Translations under genes and position numbers: made by a program
Shown here: positions 8,919 to 17,676 of the stretch, one piece after another
Layout: every line of letters starts with the position of its first letter
Numbering within the stretch: the stretch's first letter is position 1
DNA from: Pandoraea sputorum
GTDB lineage: Bacteria; Pseudomonadota; Gammaproteobacteria; Burkholderiales; Burkholderiaceae
Direction: 5' to 3'
NCBI RefSeq assembly: GCF_000814845.2
Contig: NZ_CP010431.2
Span: forward strand, 2,480,001-2,544,000
DNA: 64,000 nucleotides
Notes under the pieces: model-generated
The model's database searches: none
What the model saw: only the letters and a program-made list of their open reading frames with translations
What the model was told of the DNA's origin: nothing

Positions 8919-10215
8919 CGTCGTTGGCGAACAATCGTTTGCAGTGTTCGAGGTAAGCGGCTTCGTGTTCGCTTGTGAGCTGGACCACGCTGTTCCAGAG
9001 CCAGACCGGCGAGTCGATGGTCTTCGAGCGGTTGCGTTGCAGGTCGGCGAGCCACTCGCGACAAGTGACGTCGTCCATTTGCCTTGCGTGCGCGCGGCCG
9101 ACGACACCCCCGAGGTACTGCGCCACTTCGGCGGCATCGTGCTGCGTGAGGGTGTCGATCTCGAGCTTCAGATCCTGCGGTAGCAACTCGCGAATCACGA
9201 CGGAGCGATCCATCAGACGTGCCGCACGCATGCGTTCACCAAGCGACGGCGATAGATGCCGCGCGCCGGTGACGACACGTTCGGCGTTGTCGCGAGGCAT
9301 GCGAACGCCTGCATAGCGAGGCGCTGCCGCTTTCACGCCTTCTTTCAGGTCCATGAGGCAGAGGTCGTCGCCCTGCACGACGCCACCGTCCACGTCGAGC
9401 AACACCGCGTAGCGCAGTCGCCCGAGCGAGCTGCATCCCTTCACCCAGTAGGCCGCGTCGAGCACTTCGACGGCACCGTCGTTTGGCCGTCCGCGCAATG
9501 ACGTGGCCAGACTCGCGATGGTGTCGAGCTGAAATAGCGCATCGATTTGCTTTTGCTCCGTCGCGCTAAGGGGCCAGAAGCGTCGGCCCAGCGGAATCTT
9601 CGGACGAATGTCTTCAATGCGCTCCAGCGCGAGATGCTTCCACGAGCGTTTGACCGCGCGCCGCATGATCAGATCGACAATCTCCGGGCGCTCGTCTTGC
9701 TGCTTCCCGTTGCGCGATTTGCCATGCCCTTTGCTCGCTTTCGTGCCGCGTGACTTGCCACCCTTAGGATCGTCCTTGCCATCGCCGCGATCGAACGCGG
9801 CCATATAGCCATGCGTGAGCGCTTCGAGCATGTGGATGATGGTCAGTCCGGAGAGCGCCGAGCCGCGCGCGGCGCTGGCCAGCGAGAGGGCGAGGCGGAT
9901 GAGGTCATGGACCGGGTTGCCGATGACGGTCTGGTCGAGATCGCGAATCAGCACGTCGACGTGCCCGTTTGCGTCCGCGAGCGGGCCGAGATTGCCTGTG
10001 TGACAGTCCCCGCAAATCCAGATCGCGGGGCCTTGCGGCAAATTGACGTCGGCTTCGGCCAGCCATTCGTAGAATCGTGCGGTGCTCCCGCGCACATAGG
10101 CATGGGGTGATCGCGCCATCTTGCGGTCGCGTTCTCGGGTGAGTCGCTCCAACCGGGCCTTGGGCGTGGCCCATTGCTTCTTCTTGCCAGCTTTGACGCG
10201 CTTGCCGTTCGCCAT
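8908..10215 (-). CDS. DUF2252 domain-containing protein
   Basis: 435 aa from the ATG at 10215, which has GGGAG at 6 bp; an ATG at 10272 has no such site. Typical DUF2252 features: an Arg/Lys-rich start, KMARSPHAYVRGSTARFYEW, then IWICGDCHTGNLGP and VLIRDLDQTVIGNPVHDLIR, which resemble the catalytic loops of aminoglycoside-phosphotransferase-like kinases (GD-H-N and D-D arrangement). A Lys/Gly-rich insert (about residues 155-185) is low complexity. Biological role unknown. Convergent with the SnoaL-like gene and upstream-adjacent to the NmrA-like gene on the same strand. Confidence 0.85.
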   Translation of the reverse strand: MANGKRVKAGKKKQWATPKARLERLTRERDRKMARSPHAYVRGSTARFYEWLAEADVNLPQGPAIWICGDCHTGNLGPLADANGHVDVLIRDLDQTVIGNPVHDLIRLALSLASAARGSALSGLTIIHMLEALTHGYMAAFDRGDGKDDPKGGKSRGTKASKGHGKSRNGKQQDERPEIVDLIMRRAVKRSWKHLALERIEDIRPKIPLGRRFWPLSATEQKQIDALFQLDTIASLATSLRGRPNDGAVEVLDAAYWVKGCSSLGRLRYAVLLDVDGGVVQGDDLCLMDLKEGVKAAAPRYAGVRMPRDNAERVVTGARHLSPSLGERMRAARLMDRSVVIRELLPQDLKLEIDTLTQHDAAEVAQYLGGVVGRAHARQMDDVTCREWLADLQRNRSKTIDSPVWLWNSVVQLTSEHEAAYLEHCKRLFANDAPG

Positions 10216-10299
10216 TCGACGCTCCCTGAGGGCGCGTCGCGCCAGCCACGCTTGTGGCTGGACGCGATGCAATGCACCCAGTGTCCGGCAAACGTTGCC

Positions 10300-11154
10300 T
10301 CAATGGCAAGCGACGAGCGTCTTGACGACGTCGGCAAGCGAGGTCGTGCCGCATCGCGGCGTGCCTTCGAACGTCAGCCAGCCCTCGTTGAAGCCGTCGA
10401 GCATTTGCATGCGCGGCGTGGGGTGACGCATGCCTTGTGCGAGGAATCGCGCTTCCCATTCGTCGCGGGCAATGACTTGCGGCGCGACGTCGCGACCAAG
10501 TGCGTGGCCCAACGTCTTCGCCAGTAAGTCAGGCGAGACGGGGTCCGGCCCGCGCAACTCGACAACGCGCTTGCCCGCCCACGGTTCGCGCAGCAAATGG
10601 GCTGCGGTCGTGCCGACGTCGGCGGTGGCGACCATCGGGATCGCACGGTCGAGCGGCGACAGGTAGCTCTCCAGCACGCCGTCCGTGCGGGCACGTGCCA
10701 CGTCCCACGCCGCGTTCTCCATGAACCACGCCGCGCGAAGGAAGGTCACCGGCAGGTCGAGTGCGCCGACGTGCTGTTCCAGCAGCGATAGTTGTGAGAG
10801 CAGGCTGGGCTGGGTGGCCTGCGCACCGACGGTCGACAGGCAGACCACGCGCGCGGGTCGCGCGGCCTGCAGCGCTTTGACAATCCCCGCGATGTTGGCG
10901 CGTGACTCGGCGAAGTCGGGGGACGGATCGAAGTGCGGCGGCAACAGCACGAACACGCCTTGTGCGCCGGTGAAGGCGCGGGTGAGGGCGTCGGCATCGG
11001 CCACATCGGCGACGGCGACGTCGCAGCCCCGAGCTTTCCATGCCGCGCCCTTAGCGGCGCTGCGCACCACGGCGCGCACCGTGTCACCCTGATCGAGCAG
11101 CGTTTGGGCGACGACGCCGCCGACTTGTCCGGTAATACCAGTAATGGCGTACAT
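10300..11154 (-). CDS. NmrA-like NAD(P)-binding oxidoreductase
   Basis: 284 aa atypical short-chain dehydrogenase/NmrA family. Rossmann nucleotide-binding motif at the N-terminus, MYAITGITGQVGGVVAQTLL (GxTGxxG), followed by VRAVVRS typical of NADPH preference. No classic YxxxK is evident, consistent with redox-sensor or quinone-reductase-like members such as QorB. Divergent from the LysR gene at 11285, with a T-N11-A palindrome between them, so it is probably the regulated gene. Its downstream neighbour, the DUF2252 gene, begins 85 bp away on the same strand. Confidence 0.87.
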   Translation of the reverse strand: MYAITGITGQVGGVVAQTLLDQGDTVRAVVRSAAKGAAWKARGCDVAVADVADADALTRAFTGAQGVFVLLPPHFDPSPDFAESRANIAGIVKALQAARPARVVCLSTVGAQATQPSLLSQLSLLEQHVGALDLPVTFLRAAWFMENAAWDVARARTDGVLESYLSPLDRAIPMVATADVGTTAAHLLREPWAGKRVVELRGPDPVSPDLLAKTLGHALGRDVAPQVIARDEWEARFLAQGMRHPTPRMQMLDGFNEGWLTFEGTPRCGTTSLADVVKTLVACH

Positions 11155-11248
11155 CTCGAATCCTTAAATGGTCGCGGTCCCTACCGCGCTGGTCGCTATT
11201 CTCGACAGATCACGTGCATTTCGCGATAACATCAATGGCATTTGATTC

Positions 11249-11263
11249 ATGCCAATTTGGCAT
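11249..11263. promoter_or_regulatory. LysR-type operator candidate (ATGCCA-ATT-TGGCAT)
   Basis: 15-bp inverted repeat obeying T-N11-A in the divergent promoter region between the NmrA-like gene (start 11154) and the LysR gene (start 11285). It covers the upstream in-frame ATG at 11249, which argues that translation of the LysR gene begins further downstream. Confidence 0.5.
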
Positions 11264-11284
11264 CTGATGTCAGGGGAGAGCGAG

Positions 11285-12199
11285 GTGGCCGGATTCGATG
11301 AACGCATGCTCAACGGCATGAGCGTGTTCGTGGCGATTGTGGAAGCGGGCAGCTTTGCGGCGGCGGGCGAGCGGTTGGATATGTCTCAACCGGGTGTGAG
11401 CCGCGCTGTGTCGCGCCTGGAGGGACGGCTCGGCATTCGCCTTTTCGACCGGACGACGCGCGTGGTGTCGCTCACGGACGAAGGGCGTCGCTTCTACGCA
11501 CAGGTCACGCCGTTGCTCGCCGGGCTGGAGGATGCAGCCGCGACGGCGTCGGGCGGTGCCACGGCCGTGCGCGGGCGTCTGCGAGTGAACATCGATCCCT
11601 TCTTTTCACGCCTGATTCTCGGGCCAAGTCTTGGGGCATTCCTCGCGCAATATCCCGCGCTCCACCTCGAGCTGATTACGCGTGACAGTCTGGGCGACAT
11701 GATTGCAGACGGTTTCGATCTGGCGGTGCGTTTCGGCGTGCCGCCCGACTCGACGCTCGTCGCGCGCAAACTGCTCGACACGCCGATCCTGACGGTTGCA
11801 GCGCCCTCGTATCTGAAGCGCTGCGGGCGACCGCTCAAGCCTGAGGAACTGGCGTCGGACGCGCACACCTGCATCGAGTTTCGCGATCCGCGCACGGGAC
11901 GTCCGTTCCCGTGGGAGTTTCATCGCAAGCGCAAGCGTCTCGAAGTGCCGACGAACGGGCGGCTCGTCGTGAACGACGCGGGCACGCTGCTCAGCGCCTG
12001 TCTGGCTGGTTACGGCGTGGCGCAGGTGATGGGCTTCGGCACCGAAATCTGGCGCGAGAGCGGCCAACTCGTCGATCTGTTTCCCGACTGGCCCGACGAG
12101 CGATTTCCGCTCTACGTTTATCATCCGTCGCGCCATCATCCGCCCGCCAAGACGCGGGCGTTTCTCGACTTTGTGACGTCGCTCACGGCGCAGACGTAA
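11285..12199 (+). CDS. LysR family transcriptional regulator
   Basis: 304 aa from a GTG at 11285 that follows AGGGGAG at about 7 bp; the ATG at 11249 lies within a probable operator and has no ribosome site. N-terminal HTH with LNGMSVFVAIVEAGSFAAAG and DMSQPGVSRAVSRLEGRLG, then the substrate-binding domain with the CrgA-like DGFDLAVRFGVPPDSTLVAR segment. Divergent from the NmrA-like oxidoreductase gene. Convergent with the epoxide hydrolase gene, 32 bp away. Confidence 0.92.
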   Translation: MAGFDERMLNGMSVFVAIVEAGSFAAAGERLDMSQPGVSRAVSRLEGRLGIRLFDRTTRVVSLTDEGRRFYAQVTPLLAGLEDAAATASGGATAVRGRLRVNIDPFFSRLILGPSLGAFLAQYPALHLELITRDSLGDMIADGFDLAVRFGVPPDSTLVARKLLDTPILTVAAPSYLKRCGRPLKPEELASDAHTCIEFRDPRTGRPFPWEFHRKRKRLEVPTNGRLVVNDAGTLLSACLAGYGVAQVMGFGTEIWRESGQLVDLFPDWPDERFPLYVYHPSRHHPPAKTRAFLDFVTSLTAQT

Positions 12200-12231
12200 G
12201 GACCATTCTCGCAATGAGACGCTGCACCGCG

Positions 12232-13461
12232 TTACTGCCCCTGCGCTTGCTCGCGGAAGGTGCGGAAGGCGCGCCACATCTCCTGCGCGAAGATCGCCGG
12301 TTCTTCAAAGGCCGCAAAGTGTCCGCCTGCACCGACTTCGTTCCAATAGAACACCGTTTCCCACGCCTGCTCCGCCCAGTGACGCGGCGGGTTGAACGTC
12401 TCCGCAGGGAAGAGGCTCGCGCCCATCGGAATCTCGATCCTGCCGCCACCTGAGCGGCCCGGAGAAAAGAATTCGTGACTGCGGATCGTCTCGCCGACCC
12501 CTTCCCAATACAAGCGCGACGCCGATGTACCTGTGCCGGTGAACCAGTAAAGCGAGATGTCGTCGAGCATCTGGTCGAGACTTAGCGCGTCTTCAGGCTT
12601 GCCCTGATTGTCGGTCCAGTCCCAGAACTTCTCGTACATCCACATGGCGAGCGCCAGCGGTGAGTCGTTCAGCGCGTAGCCGATGGTCTGCGGACGCGTG
12701 TTCATCTGGTCGGCGTAACCAGTCCCTTTAGTAACGAAGTACTCGATGCCTGCAAGCGCTTTAGCTTCCGCCTCTGTGGGGTGTTCAGGCAACTCGGCAG
12801 GCACCACCATCGGTAGATTGACGTGCGCGGCGAGCAGGCCGTCGGGCTTTTGACCGGCGAGCGCCGTCGTGATGGCAGAGCCCCAGTCGCCGCCTTGCGC
12901 GACCCAGCGTCGATAGCCGAGGCGTTCGGTCATCAACACGCTCCACGCTCGCGCGATACGGGCCGGATTCCATCCGAGCTCACGCGGCTTGTCGGAGAAG
13001 CCATAGCCGGGAATCGCCGGGACGACGACGTGGAAGGCGTCTTCGGCCTTGCCGCCGAACTTGACCGGGTCGGTCAGCCGCTCGATCACATTGACGAACT
13101 CCGCGATCGATCCTGGCCATCCATGCGTGAGCAAGATCGGCATGGCGTTCTCATGCGTCGAACGGGCGTGAATGAAGTAGATGCCGACTCCGTCGATGCG
13201 CGTGCGAAATTGCGGGAAGCTGTTCAGGCGCGCTTCGAAGCGTCGCCAGTCGTAGCGATGCAACCAATGTTCGACCAGTTGCTGTGCTGCAGCCAGCGGA
13301 ACGCCTTGCGACCAGTCGTCGACCAGTTCGCGATCGGGCCAGCGAATGCCCGCGAGACGGCGGTGCAGATCGTCAATGGCGGCGTCGGACACACGAACTT
13401 CGAACGGCGTGACGGCCTCGGTGGCTTCGGGCAGCGTCAGGAATTGCGGCAAAACAGACAT
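12232..13461 (-). CDS. Epoxide hydrolase (EHN-type alpha/beta hydrolase)
   Basis: 409 aa from the ATG at 13461 (GGAG upstream). N-terminal epoxide-hydrolase domain (EHN, about residues 18-125: FEVRVSDAAIDDLHRRLAGI RWPD) followed by the alpha/beta-hydrolase core. Oxyanion motif HGWPGS near residue 118, nucleophile Asp in QGGDWGS near 195, and the base His in GGHFAAFEEP near the C-terminus. Opens epoxides to diols, as in microsomal epoxide hydrolase relatives. Divergent from the TetR gene at 13619, whose two operator copies lie just upstream of this start, so it is very probably repressed by it. Confidence 0.92.
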   Translation of the reverse strand: MSVLPQFLTLPEATEAVTPFEVRVSDAAIDDLHRRLAGIRWPDRELVDDWSQGVPLAAAQQLVEHWLHRYDWRRFEARLNSFPQFRTRIDGVGIYFIHARSTHENAMPILLTHGWPGSIAEFVNVIERLTDPVKFGGKAEDAFHVVVPAIPGYGFSDKPRELGWNPARIARAWSVLMTERLGYRRWVAQGGDWGSAITTALAGQKPDGLLAAHVNLPMVVPAELPEHPTEAEAKALAGIEYFVTKGTGYADQMNTRPQTIGYALNDSPLALAMWMYEKFWDWTDNQGKPEDALSLDQMLDDISLYWFTGTGTSASRLYWEGVGETIRSHEFFSPGRSGGGRIEIPMGASLFPAETFNPPRHWAEQAWETVFYWNEVGAGGHFAAFEEPAIFAQEMWRAFRTFREQAQGQ

Positions 13462-13527
13462 GAAAAACTCCATGAACCGACATCGATCAACGGCGTGACC
13501 GATATCGAAAAGGGGAAATCAACGCTT

Positions 13528-13546
13528 AAATGTAGCGAGTGCTACA
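13528..13546. promoter_or_regulatory. TetR operator candidate, copy 1
   Basis: Contains the perfect palindrome TGTAGC-GAGT-GCTACA at 13531-13546, flanked on the left to give the 11-mer AAATGTAGCGA (13528-13538). The same 11-mer occurs inverted at 13591-13601. It lies in the shared promoter region of the divergent epoxide hydrolase and TetR genes. Confidence 0.6.
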
Positions 13547-13590
13547 ATATTAAACATGCAACGGCATGCGCATCAAGCGTTTTTTAACGG

Positions 13591-13601
13591 TCGCTACATT
13601 T
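13591..13601. promoter_or_regulatory. TetR operator candidate, copy 2 (half-site)
   Basis: TCGCTACATTT is the exact reverse complement of the left half of copy 1, 18 bp before the TetR ATG. A second half-site here would allow autorepression. Confidence 0.5.
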
Positions 13602-13618
13602 GGAGTACACTTCGCGTC

Positions 13619-14203
13619 ATGGCACGCAAACTCGCATTCGACTACGAGCAGGCGCTCGACCGCGCAACCACGTTGTTCTGGCAACGGGGGTACGCCGCGA
13701 CCGGACTGCGCGATCTTCTGAAAGTGATGGAGATCGGGGAGGGTTCGTTCTACAACACGCTCAAGAGCAAAAAGCACCTGTATCTGCTGTGTTTGCAGCG
13801 CTATCAGGATCAGGTCGTGAGCGCGCGCATGCATGCGCTAGTCACCGCGCCGGACGCTGCATCGGGCATCCGCGCGTTTTTTGCCGCCGTGCTCGACTGC
13901 CTCGACGACCCGCAGACGCCACGTCTTTGCATGCTCGCGGCGATGGAAGTCGACGAGGTGCTGGCCGAACCGGAGCTACGTGAGCGCGCCGAGCAGGGGT
14001 TGCATCAGTTGCGCTCGGCGCTGGTGAAGCGGTTGAAAGAAGACCGCAAGTCAGGCCGATTGCCGGCGACGCTGGACGTCGAGACCGTCGCCCAGATCCT
14101 CGTGACGTTCCTGCAAGGCCTCTGGCGCATGGCGCTGGTCAAGTACGACAAACCGGCTTATGTGCGCCAGATCGATGGCCTGTTGACGGGGCTCGGCCTC
14201 TGA
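13619..14203 (+). CDS. TetR family transcriptional repressor
   Basis: 194 aa from the ATG at 13619 ([20 protein letters not shown]). N-terminal TetR HTH, residues about 9-55, with [27 protein letters not shown] as the recognition region; the GSFYNTFKSK-like wording is typical of the AcrR/YxaF group. The C-terminal ligand domain resembles the YxaF/TetR_C group. An ATG at 13556 would read through the second operator half-site. Divergent from the epoxide hydrolase gene; likely repressor of it and of itself. Confidence 0.92.
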   Translation: MARKLAFDYEQALDRATTLFWQRGYAATGLRDLLKVMEIGEGSFYNTLKSKKHLYLLCLQRYQDQVVSARMHALVTAPDAASGIRAFFAAVLDCLDDPQTPRLCMLAAMEVDEVLAEPELRERAEQGLHQLRSALVKRLKEDRKSGRLPATLDVETVAQILVTFLQGLWRMALVKYDKPAYVRQIDGLLTGLGL

Positions 14204-14205
14204 GG

Positions 14206-14652
14206 TCAGCGCGGGGCGTTCCACAGATCGTCAATCGCGCGGATGGCGAGCAGATACCCGTTCGCCCCCGCGCCGCAGATCACCGCCGTCGCCGCGACGG
14301 AAATCGTGGAATGGCGATACTCCTCCGTGCGTCGATGAATATTGGTGATGTGCAGCTCAACCACGGGCCGCGCCAATAGCTTGACGGCGTCCAGCACGGG
14401 AATGCGTCCGAACGAAAAACCGGCGGGATTCAGGATCAGGGCTGCGTCCTGAAGGAACGCTTCCTGAATCCAGCCGACCAGTTCGCTCTCGCTGTTCGTT
14501 TGACGGAACACGCAATCGAATTCGAGCGTCTCGGCCAGCTTCAGACAGTTTTGTTCGATGTCCGCCAGCGTGGTGGTGCCGTACAGCTGCGGCTCTCGCA
14601 AACCCAGCATGTTCAGGTTTGCGCCGTTGAGGATGTAGAGTTTTCGGGTCAT
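14206..14652 (-). CDS. aroQ: Type II 3-dehydroquinate dehydratase
   Basis: 148 aa, the usual length of type II dehydroquinases, which dehydrate 3-dehydroquinate to 3-dehydroshikimate with a trans, enolate mechanism. Signatures: YILNGANLNMLGLREPQLYG at residues 5-24 with the catalytic Tyr in the flexible lid, FRQTNSESELVGWIQEA, LNPAGFSF and the substrate-binding VELHITNIHRRTEEYRHS. It starts 4 bp after the stop of an MHS-family permease gene, so the two are co-translated. That context favours a catabolic (quinate/shikimate use) rather than a biosynthetic role. Confidence 0.95.
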   Translation of the reverse strand: MTRKLYILNGANLNMLGLREPQLYGTTTLADIEQNCLKLAETLEFDCVFRQTNSESELVGWIQEAFLQDAALILNPAGFSFGRIPVLDAVKLLARPVVELHITNIHRRTEEYRHSTISVAATAVICGAGANGYLLAIRAIDDLWNAPR

Positions 14653-14656
14653 GACG

Positions 14657-16000
14657 TCAGTGAGTGGATGATCGTTCCAGGGGCGTGCCCTTCGTTTCGG
14701 GCGAGATGGCGATCATCAGGAAGGAAAGCAGATTCAGCGAGCCGCACACGGCGACGATGGCCCAGGGCGAACCGTTGAAGGCGCCCAGCAGCGCCACGGC
14801 GACGATGGGCATCGGTCCGCCTGTCAGCAGATTCGCCCCCGAGTACGACAGGGCCGACCCGGTGTAGCGGGCTTCGGTCGGGAAGGACTCCGCGAACCAC
14901 ACGGGTTGAATGCCGCTCTGGAACTGCGTGAAACCGAGGAACGCGCCCATCACGACCATCGTCAGGGGTAGCGAGTTCTGCCCCAGGATCGGGAAGTAGA
15001 TCAGGCAGCAGACCAACGTACAGAACGAACCGAGCAGCAGCGCACGCTTGCGACCGATACGGTCGCTCAGATAGCCGCCTGCCAGCGCGCCTACGATGGC
15101 GCAGACGTTCGCCACCATCAACAGCATGAACCCCGTTTGCTTGGGCACGCCGAACTGTTTGGTGAGGTAGCTGAGCGAGAACACCACGATCAGATAGAAC
15201 AGCGCAGCGGGGCCGCAGAAGAACAGCGTCAGACGCAGCGCCGTACGCCAGTGATGCTTGAACACGATGCCGAGCGGATTCGACACGCGCTCGCGTTGCC
15301 CGTCTTTCTTGAGCGCTTCGAACGCGGGCGTCTCGCTGACCTTGCGGCGAATGTAGATCCCCAGCAACACGAGCACGAAGCTGGCGAGGAACGGCACGCG
15401 CCACCCCCACGATTCGAAGGCGTCCGGCGAAAGCAGGCTCGCTAGCGCGAACAGCGAGAAGTTGGCGAGGATCTGGCTCAGTGGCGAGCAGATGCCCAGT
15501 AAGCCGGAATACCACCCGCGCCGCTCGGCGCTCGCGTGCTCCACGGCCATCAGTTGCGCGCCGGTCGATTCGCCGCCAAGGGCGAAGCCCTGAATGATGC
15601 GCAGCGTCACGAGCAGCGTCGGTGCAATGATGCCGACTTGCGCGTAGGTGGGCAGCAGCCCCATCAGAAACGACGAAACGCCCATCACCGACACGGTAAT
15701 CAGCATCAGTTTGCGACGTCCCCAACGGTCGCCGAGCATGCCGCAGATCACTGCGCCGAGCGGACGCGCGGCGAGTCCGGCCCAGAAGCTCGCGAGCGAA
15801 GCGAGCAGTGACGCCGTCGGGTCGAGCGACGGGAAGAACAGCTTGGGAAAGATCGTGGCCGCGACCACACCGTAGAGCGCGAAGTCGAACCATTCGAGCG
15901 CGGTGCCAACCGTCGCCCCCGCGACCGCCCGACGCGCCATCAATTGGGCCTGCGTGGATTGTGCTTCCACGTTCAGGTCCGAATCCACCAAAGTTGACAT
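14657..16000 (-). CDS. MHS family MFS transporter (shikimate/quinate-type symporter)
   Basis: 447 aa from the ATG at 16000, preceded by AGGAGA; the longer frame to 16135 runs into the divergent IclR promoter. Metabolite:H+ symporter features: GTALEWFDFALYGVVAATIF in segment 1, RPLGAVICGMLGDRWGRRKL in loop 2-3, and GFALGGESTGAQLMAVEHA in segment 4-5. Relatives are ShiA, KgtP and ProP. Because aroQ follows within 4 bp, shikimate or quinate is the most economical guess for the substrate. Divergent from the IclR gene at 16129, likely its regulator. Confidence 0.9.
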   Translation of the reverse strand: MSTLVDSDLNVEAQSTQAQLMARRAVAGATVGTALEWFDFALYGVVAATIFPKLFFPSLDPTASLLASLASFWAGLAARPLGAVICGMLGDRWGRRKLMLITVSVMGVSSFLMGLLPTYAQVGIIAPTLLVTLRIIQGFALGGESTGAQLMAVEHASAERRGWYSGLLGICSPLSQILANFSLFALASLLSPDAFESWGWRVPFLASFVLVLLGIYIRRKVSETPAFEALKKDGQRERVSNPLGIVFKHHWRTALRLTLFFCGPAALFYLIVVFSLSYLTKQFGVPKQTGFMLLMVANVCAIVGALAGGYLSDRIGRKRALLLGSFCTLVCCLIYFPILGQNSLPLTMVVMGAFLGFTQFQSGIQPVWFAESFPTEARYTGSALSYSGANLLTGGPMPIVAVALLGAFNGSPWAIVAVCGSLNLLSFLMIAISPETKGTPLERSSTH

Positions 16001-16026
16001 GTTGTCTCCTGAGTTCTCGATATTTT

Positions 16027-16040
16027 GAAACGTTCGTTTC
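16027..16040. promoter_or_regulatory. Palindrome GAAACG-TT-CGTTTC, IclR operator candidate
   Basis: Perfect 6-bp inverted repeat 27 bp upstream of the permease start and in the gap shared with the divergent IclR gene. Candidate binding site for that regulator. Confidence 0.4.
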
Positions 16041-16083
16041 TGGCGACGAACAAGTGCTATTGTTTGCGCGCACCGGAGAGGTC

Positions 16084-16117
16084 GTTCCAGACCGGAACTC
16101 CATTCCACATTATGGAA
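16084..16117. promoter_or_regulatory. Two adjacent TTCC/GGAA dyads upstream of the IclR gene
   Basis: GTTCC-N5-GGAAC (16084-16098) and TTCCA-N5-TGGAA (16103-16117) follow each other 12 bp before the IclR ATG. They may form an autoregulatory site, distinct in sequence from the 16027 palindrome. Confidence 0.4.
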
Positions 16118-16128
16118 GATGACATCGG

Positions 16129-16914
16129 ATGTCACTGAAAAACGGGCTGAGAATTCTCGATTTGCTGGCGTCGGAAGGTGAGGGCGCGGGCCTTGTCGCG
16201 ATTGCCGAAGCGCTGTCGTTACCGCGCAGCACGTGTCACCGCGTGTTGACCGAACTGGTCGAGAGCGGGTACGTCAGGCAACTGGTCGATCACGGCCGCT
16301 ACATCCTCACGATGCGCATGACGTCGAACGGACTTGAATTCCTGAGTCTGACAGGCATCGCGGACATCGCGCAGCCGATCATCGAACGTCTCGCTGCGCA
16401 GACGGCCGGGCTGGTGCGTCTGTCGCTGGTCGACTGCGACGCCATCATCTGGGTGGGCCGCGCCGACGGTCAGCGAACGGGCTTTCGCTACGACCCGGAC
16501 ATGGGGCATGCAGCGCAACTCTCCTGCACGTCGACGGGCCATGCGTGGCTCATGACGATGACCGACGAACAGGCGGCGTCGCTCGTGCTCAAGCAAGGCT
16601 TTGGGCAGCCGAATGAGTTCGGACCGAACGCACCGACGACGCTCAAGGCATTGCTGGGTTTTCTGCACGCCGCGCGCGTGCGGGGTTACGCGATGATCGA
16701 CGAGGTCTTCGCGCCACGCATGGCGGCGGTGGCAGTGCCTGTCGTGAGCGGTTCGCGTTGCGTGGGCGTCATCAGTCTTGCGGCGCCTCGCGTGCGGCTC
16801 ACGGCGAAGAAGATCCACGAGTTTTCGGGGCTGATGCTCGAAGCGGCCAACGAACTGGCGCAACTGAGCAATATGGCGGGCTTTCCGAGCCGTCCGCCGT
16901 TGGGCAAAGGCTAA
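16129..16914 (+). CDS. IclR family transcriptional regulator
   Basis: 261 aa. N-terminal winged HTH (NGLRILDLLASEGEGAGLVA ... LPRSTCHRVLTELVESGYVR) at residues about 4-60, followed by the IclR effector domain with the conserved CTSTGHAWL and GYAMIDEVF segments. Divergent from the MHS permease-aroQ pair, so it probably controls shikimate or quinate use, as QuiR/PobR-type regulators do in other bacteria. The intergenic region holds three short palindromes. Confidence 0.92.
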   Translation: MSLKNGLRILDLLASEGEGAGLVAIAEALSLPRSTCHRVLTELVESGYVRQLVDHGRYILTMRMTSNGLEFLSLTGIADIAQPIIERLAAQTAGLVRLSLVDCDAIIWVGRADGQRTGFRYDPDMGHAAQLSCTSTGHAWLMTMTDEQAASLVLKQGFGQPNEFGPNAPTTLKALLGFLHAARVRGYAMIDEVFAPRMAAVAVPVVSGSRCVGVISLAAPRVRLTAKKIHEFSGLMLEAANELAQLSNMAGFPSRPPLGKG

Positions 16915-16982
16915 GCGCTCAGGCTGATTCGCCGCGAACAGGAATCGCGGCGATAATCGTGGGCTACCCAATGGAGTATTAG

Positions 16983-17660
16983 ATGGACATGCGTAATCAG
17001 CGCGATGCAACGCACGTTGAACCGGCGGCGGTGAGCGTGAACATTCCGAGCGATTTCAGCCGAATCGACGTGCCTGCGCGTCTCAAGGCGCAGTTGTTGT
17101 TCATGCGCGAAGTGGATGCGCTCAAAGAGACCTGGCGCAACACGTTGCTGATCACCGGCAAGCGTTTCGAGAACGATGCCGAGCACAGTTGGGAAATGGC
17201 GTTGATGGCGACGGTGCTGGCCGAGTATGCGCCGCAAGGCACCCAGATTCCCCGCGTCATGCTCATGCTGCTGATCCACGATCTGGTCGAGATCGATGCG
17301 GGCGACACCTATGCTTACGACGCCGTGGCCGCTCAGGATCAGCACGAACGCGAGCAGGCGGCGGCCGAGCGCATCTTCAATCTGTTGCCCGTGGATCAGG
17401 CGAAATCGTATCGCGCGCTCTGGGAGGAGTTCGAAGCGCGCGAGACAGTCGATGCCAGGTTCGCACGCGCGATGGACCGGCTCCAGCCGCTGCTGCACAG
17501 TTATCACACGCACGGTCGCGTGTGGGCCGAACGCTCGATCAAAGCGTCGCAGGTGCGCAAGCTGATGCATGTGATCGGCGACGCGTCCCCCGCGCTTGGA
17601 GAACTCGCCGACCGGATGATCGCCGACGCTATCGACAGCGGCTTCCTCGAGGAGAACTGA
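16983..17660 (+). CDS. HD domain-containing phosphohydrolase
   Basis: 225 aa, HD superfamily, close to the YfbR/HDDC2 5'-deoxynucleotidase type. Metal-binding pattern: RFENDAEHSWEMA supplies the first His near residue 68, LLIHDLVEIDAGD the HD pair near 100, and a late Asp in RFARAMDRLQP. The wording TLLITGKRFENDAEHS is characteristic of the HD_3 branch. Probably a cytosolic metal-dependent (deoxy)nucleotide phosphatase. Starts 68 bp after the IclR gene on the same strand; no clear functional link to it. Confidence 0.88.
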   Translation: MDMRNQRDATHVEPAAVSVNIPSDFSRIDVPARLKAQLLFMREVDALKETWRNTLLITGKRFENDAEHSWEMALMATVLAEYAPQGTQIPRVMLMLLIHDLVEIDAGDTYAYDAVAAQDQHEREQAAAERIFNLLPVDQAKSYRALWEEFEARETVDARFARAMDRLQPLLHSYHTHGRVWAERSIKASQVRKLMHVIGDASPALGELADRMIADAIDSGFLEEN

Positions 17661-17676
17661 CGTTTAGCGGCGGATT

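Noticed and set aside
9811..10110. Open frames opposite the DUF2252 gene
   Set aside because: No ribosome site or family features; mirror of a well-supported gene.
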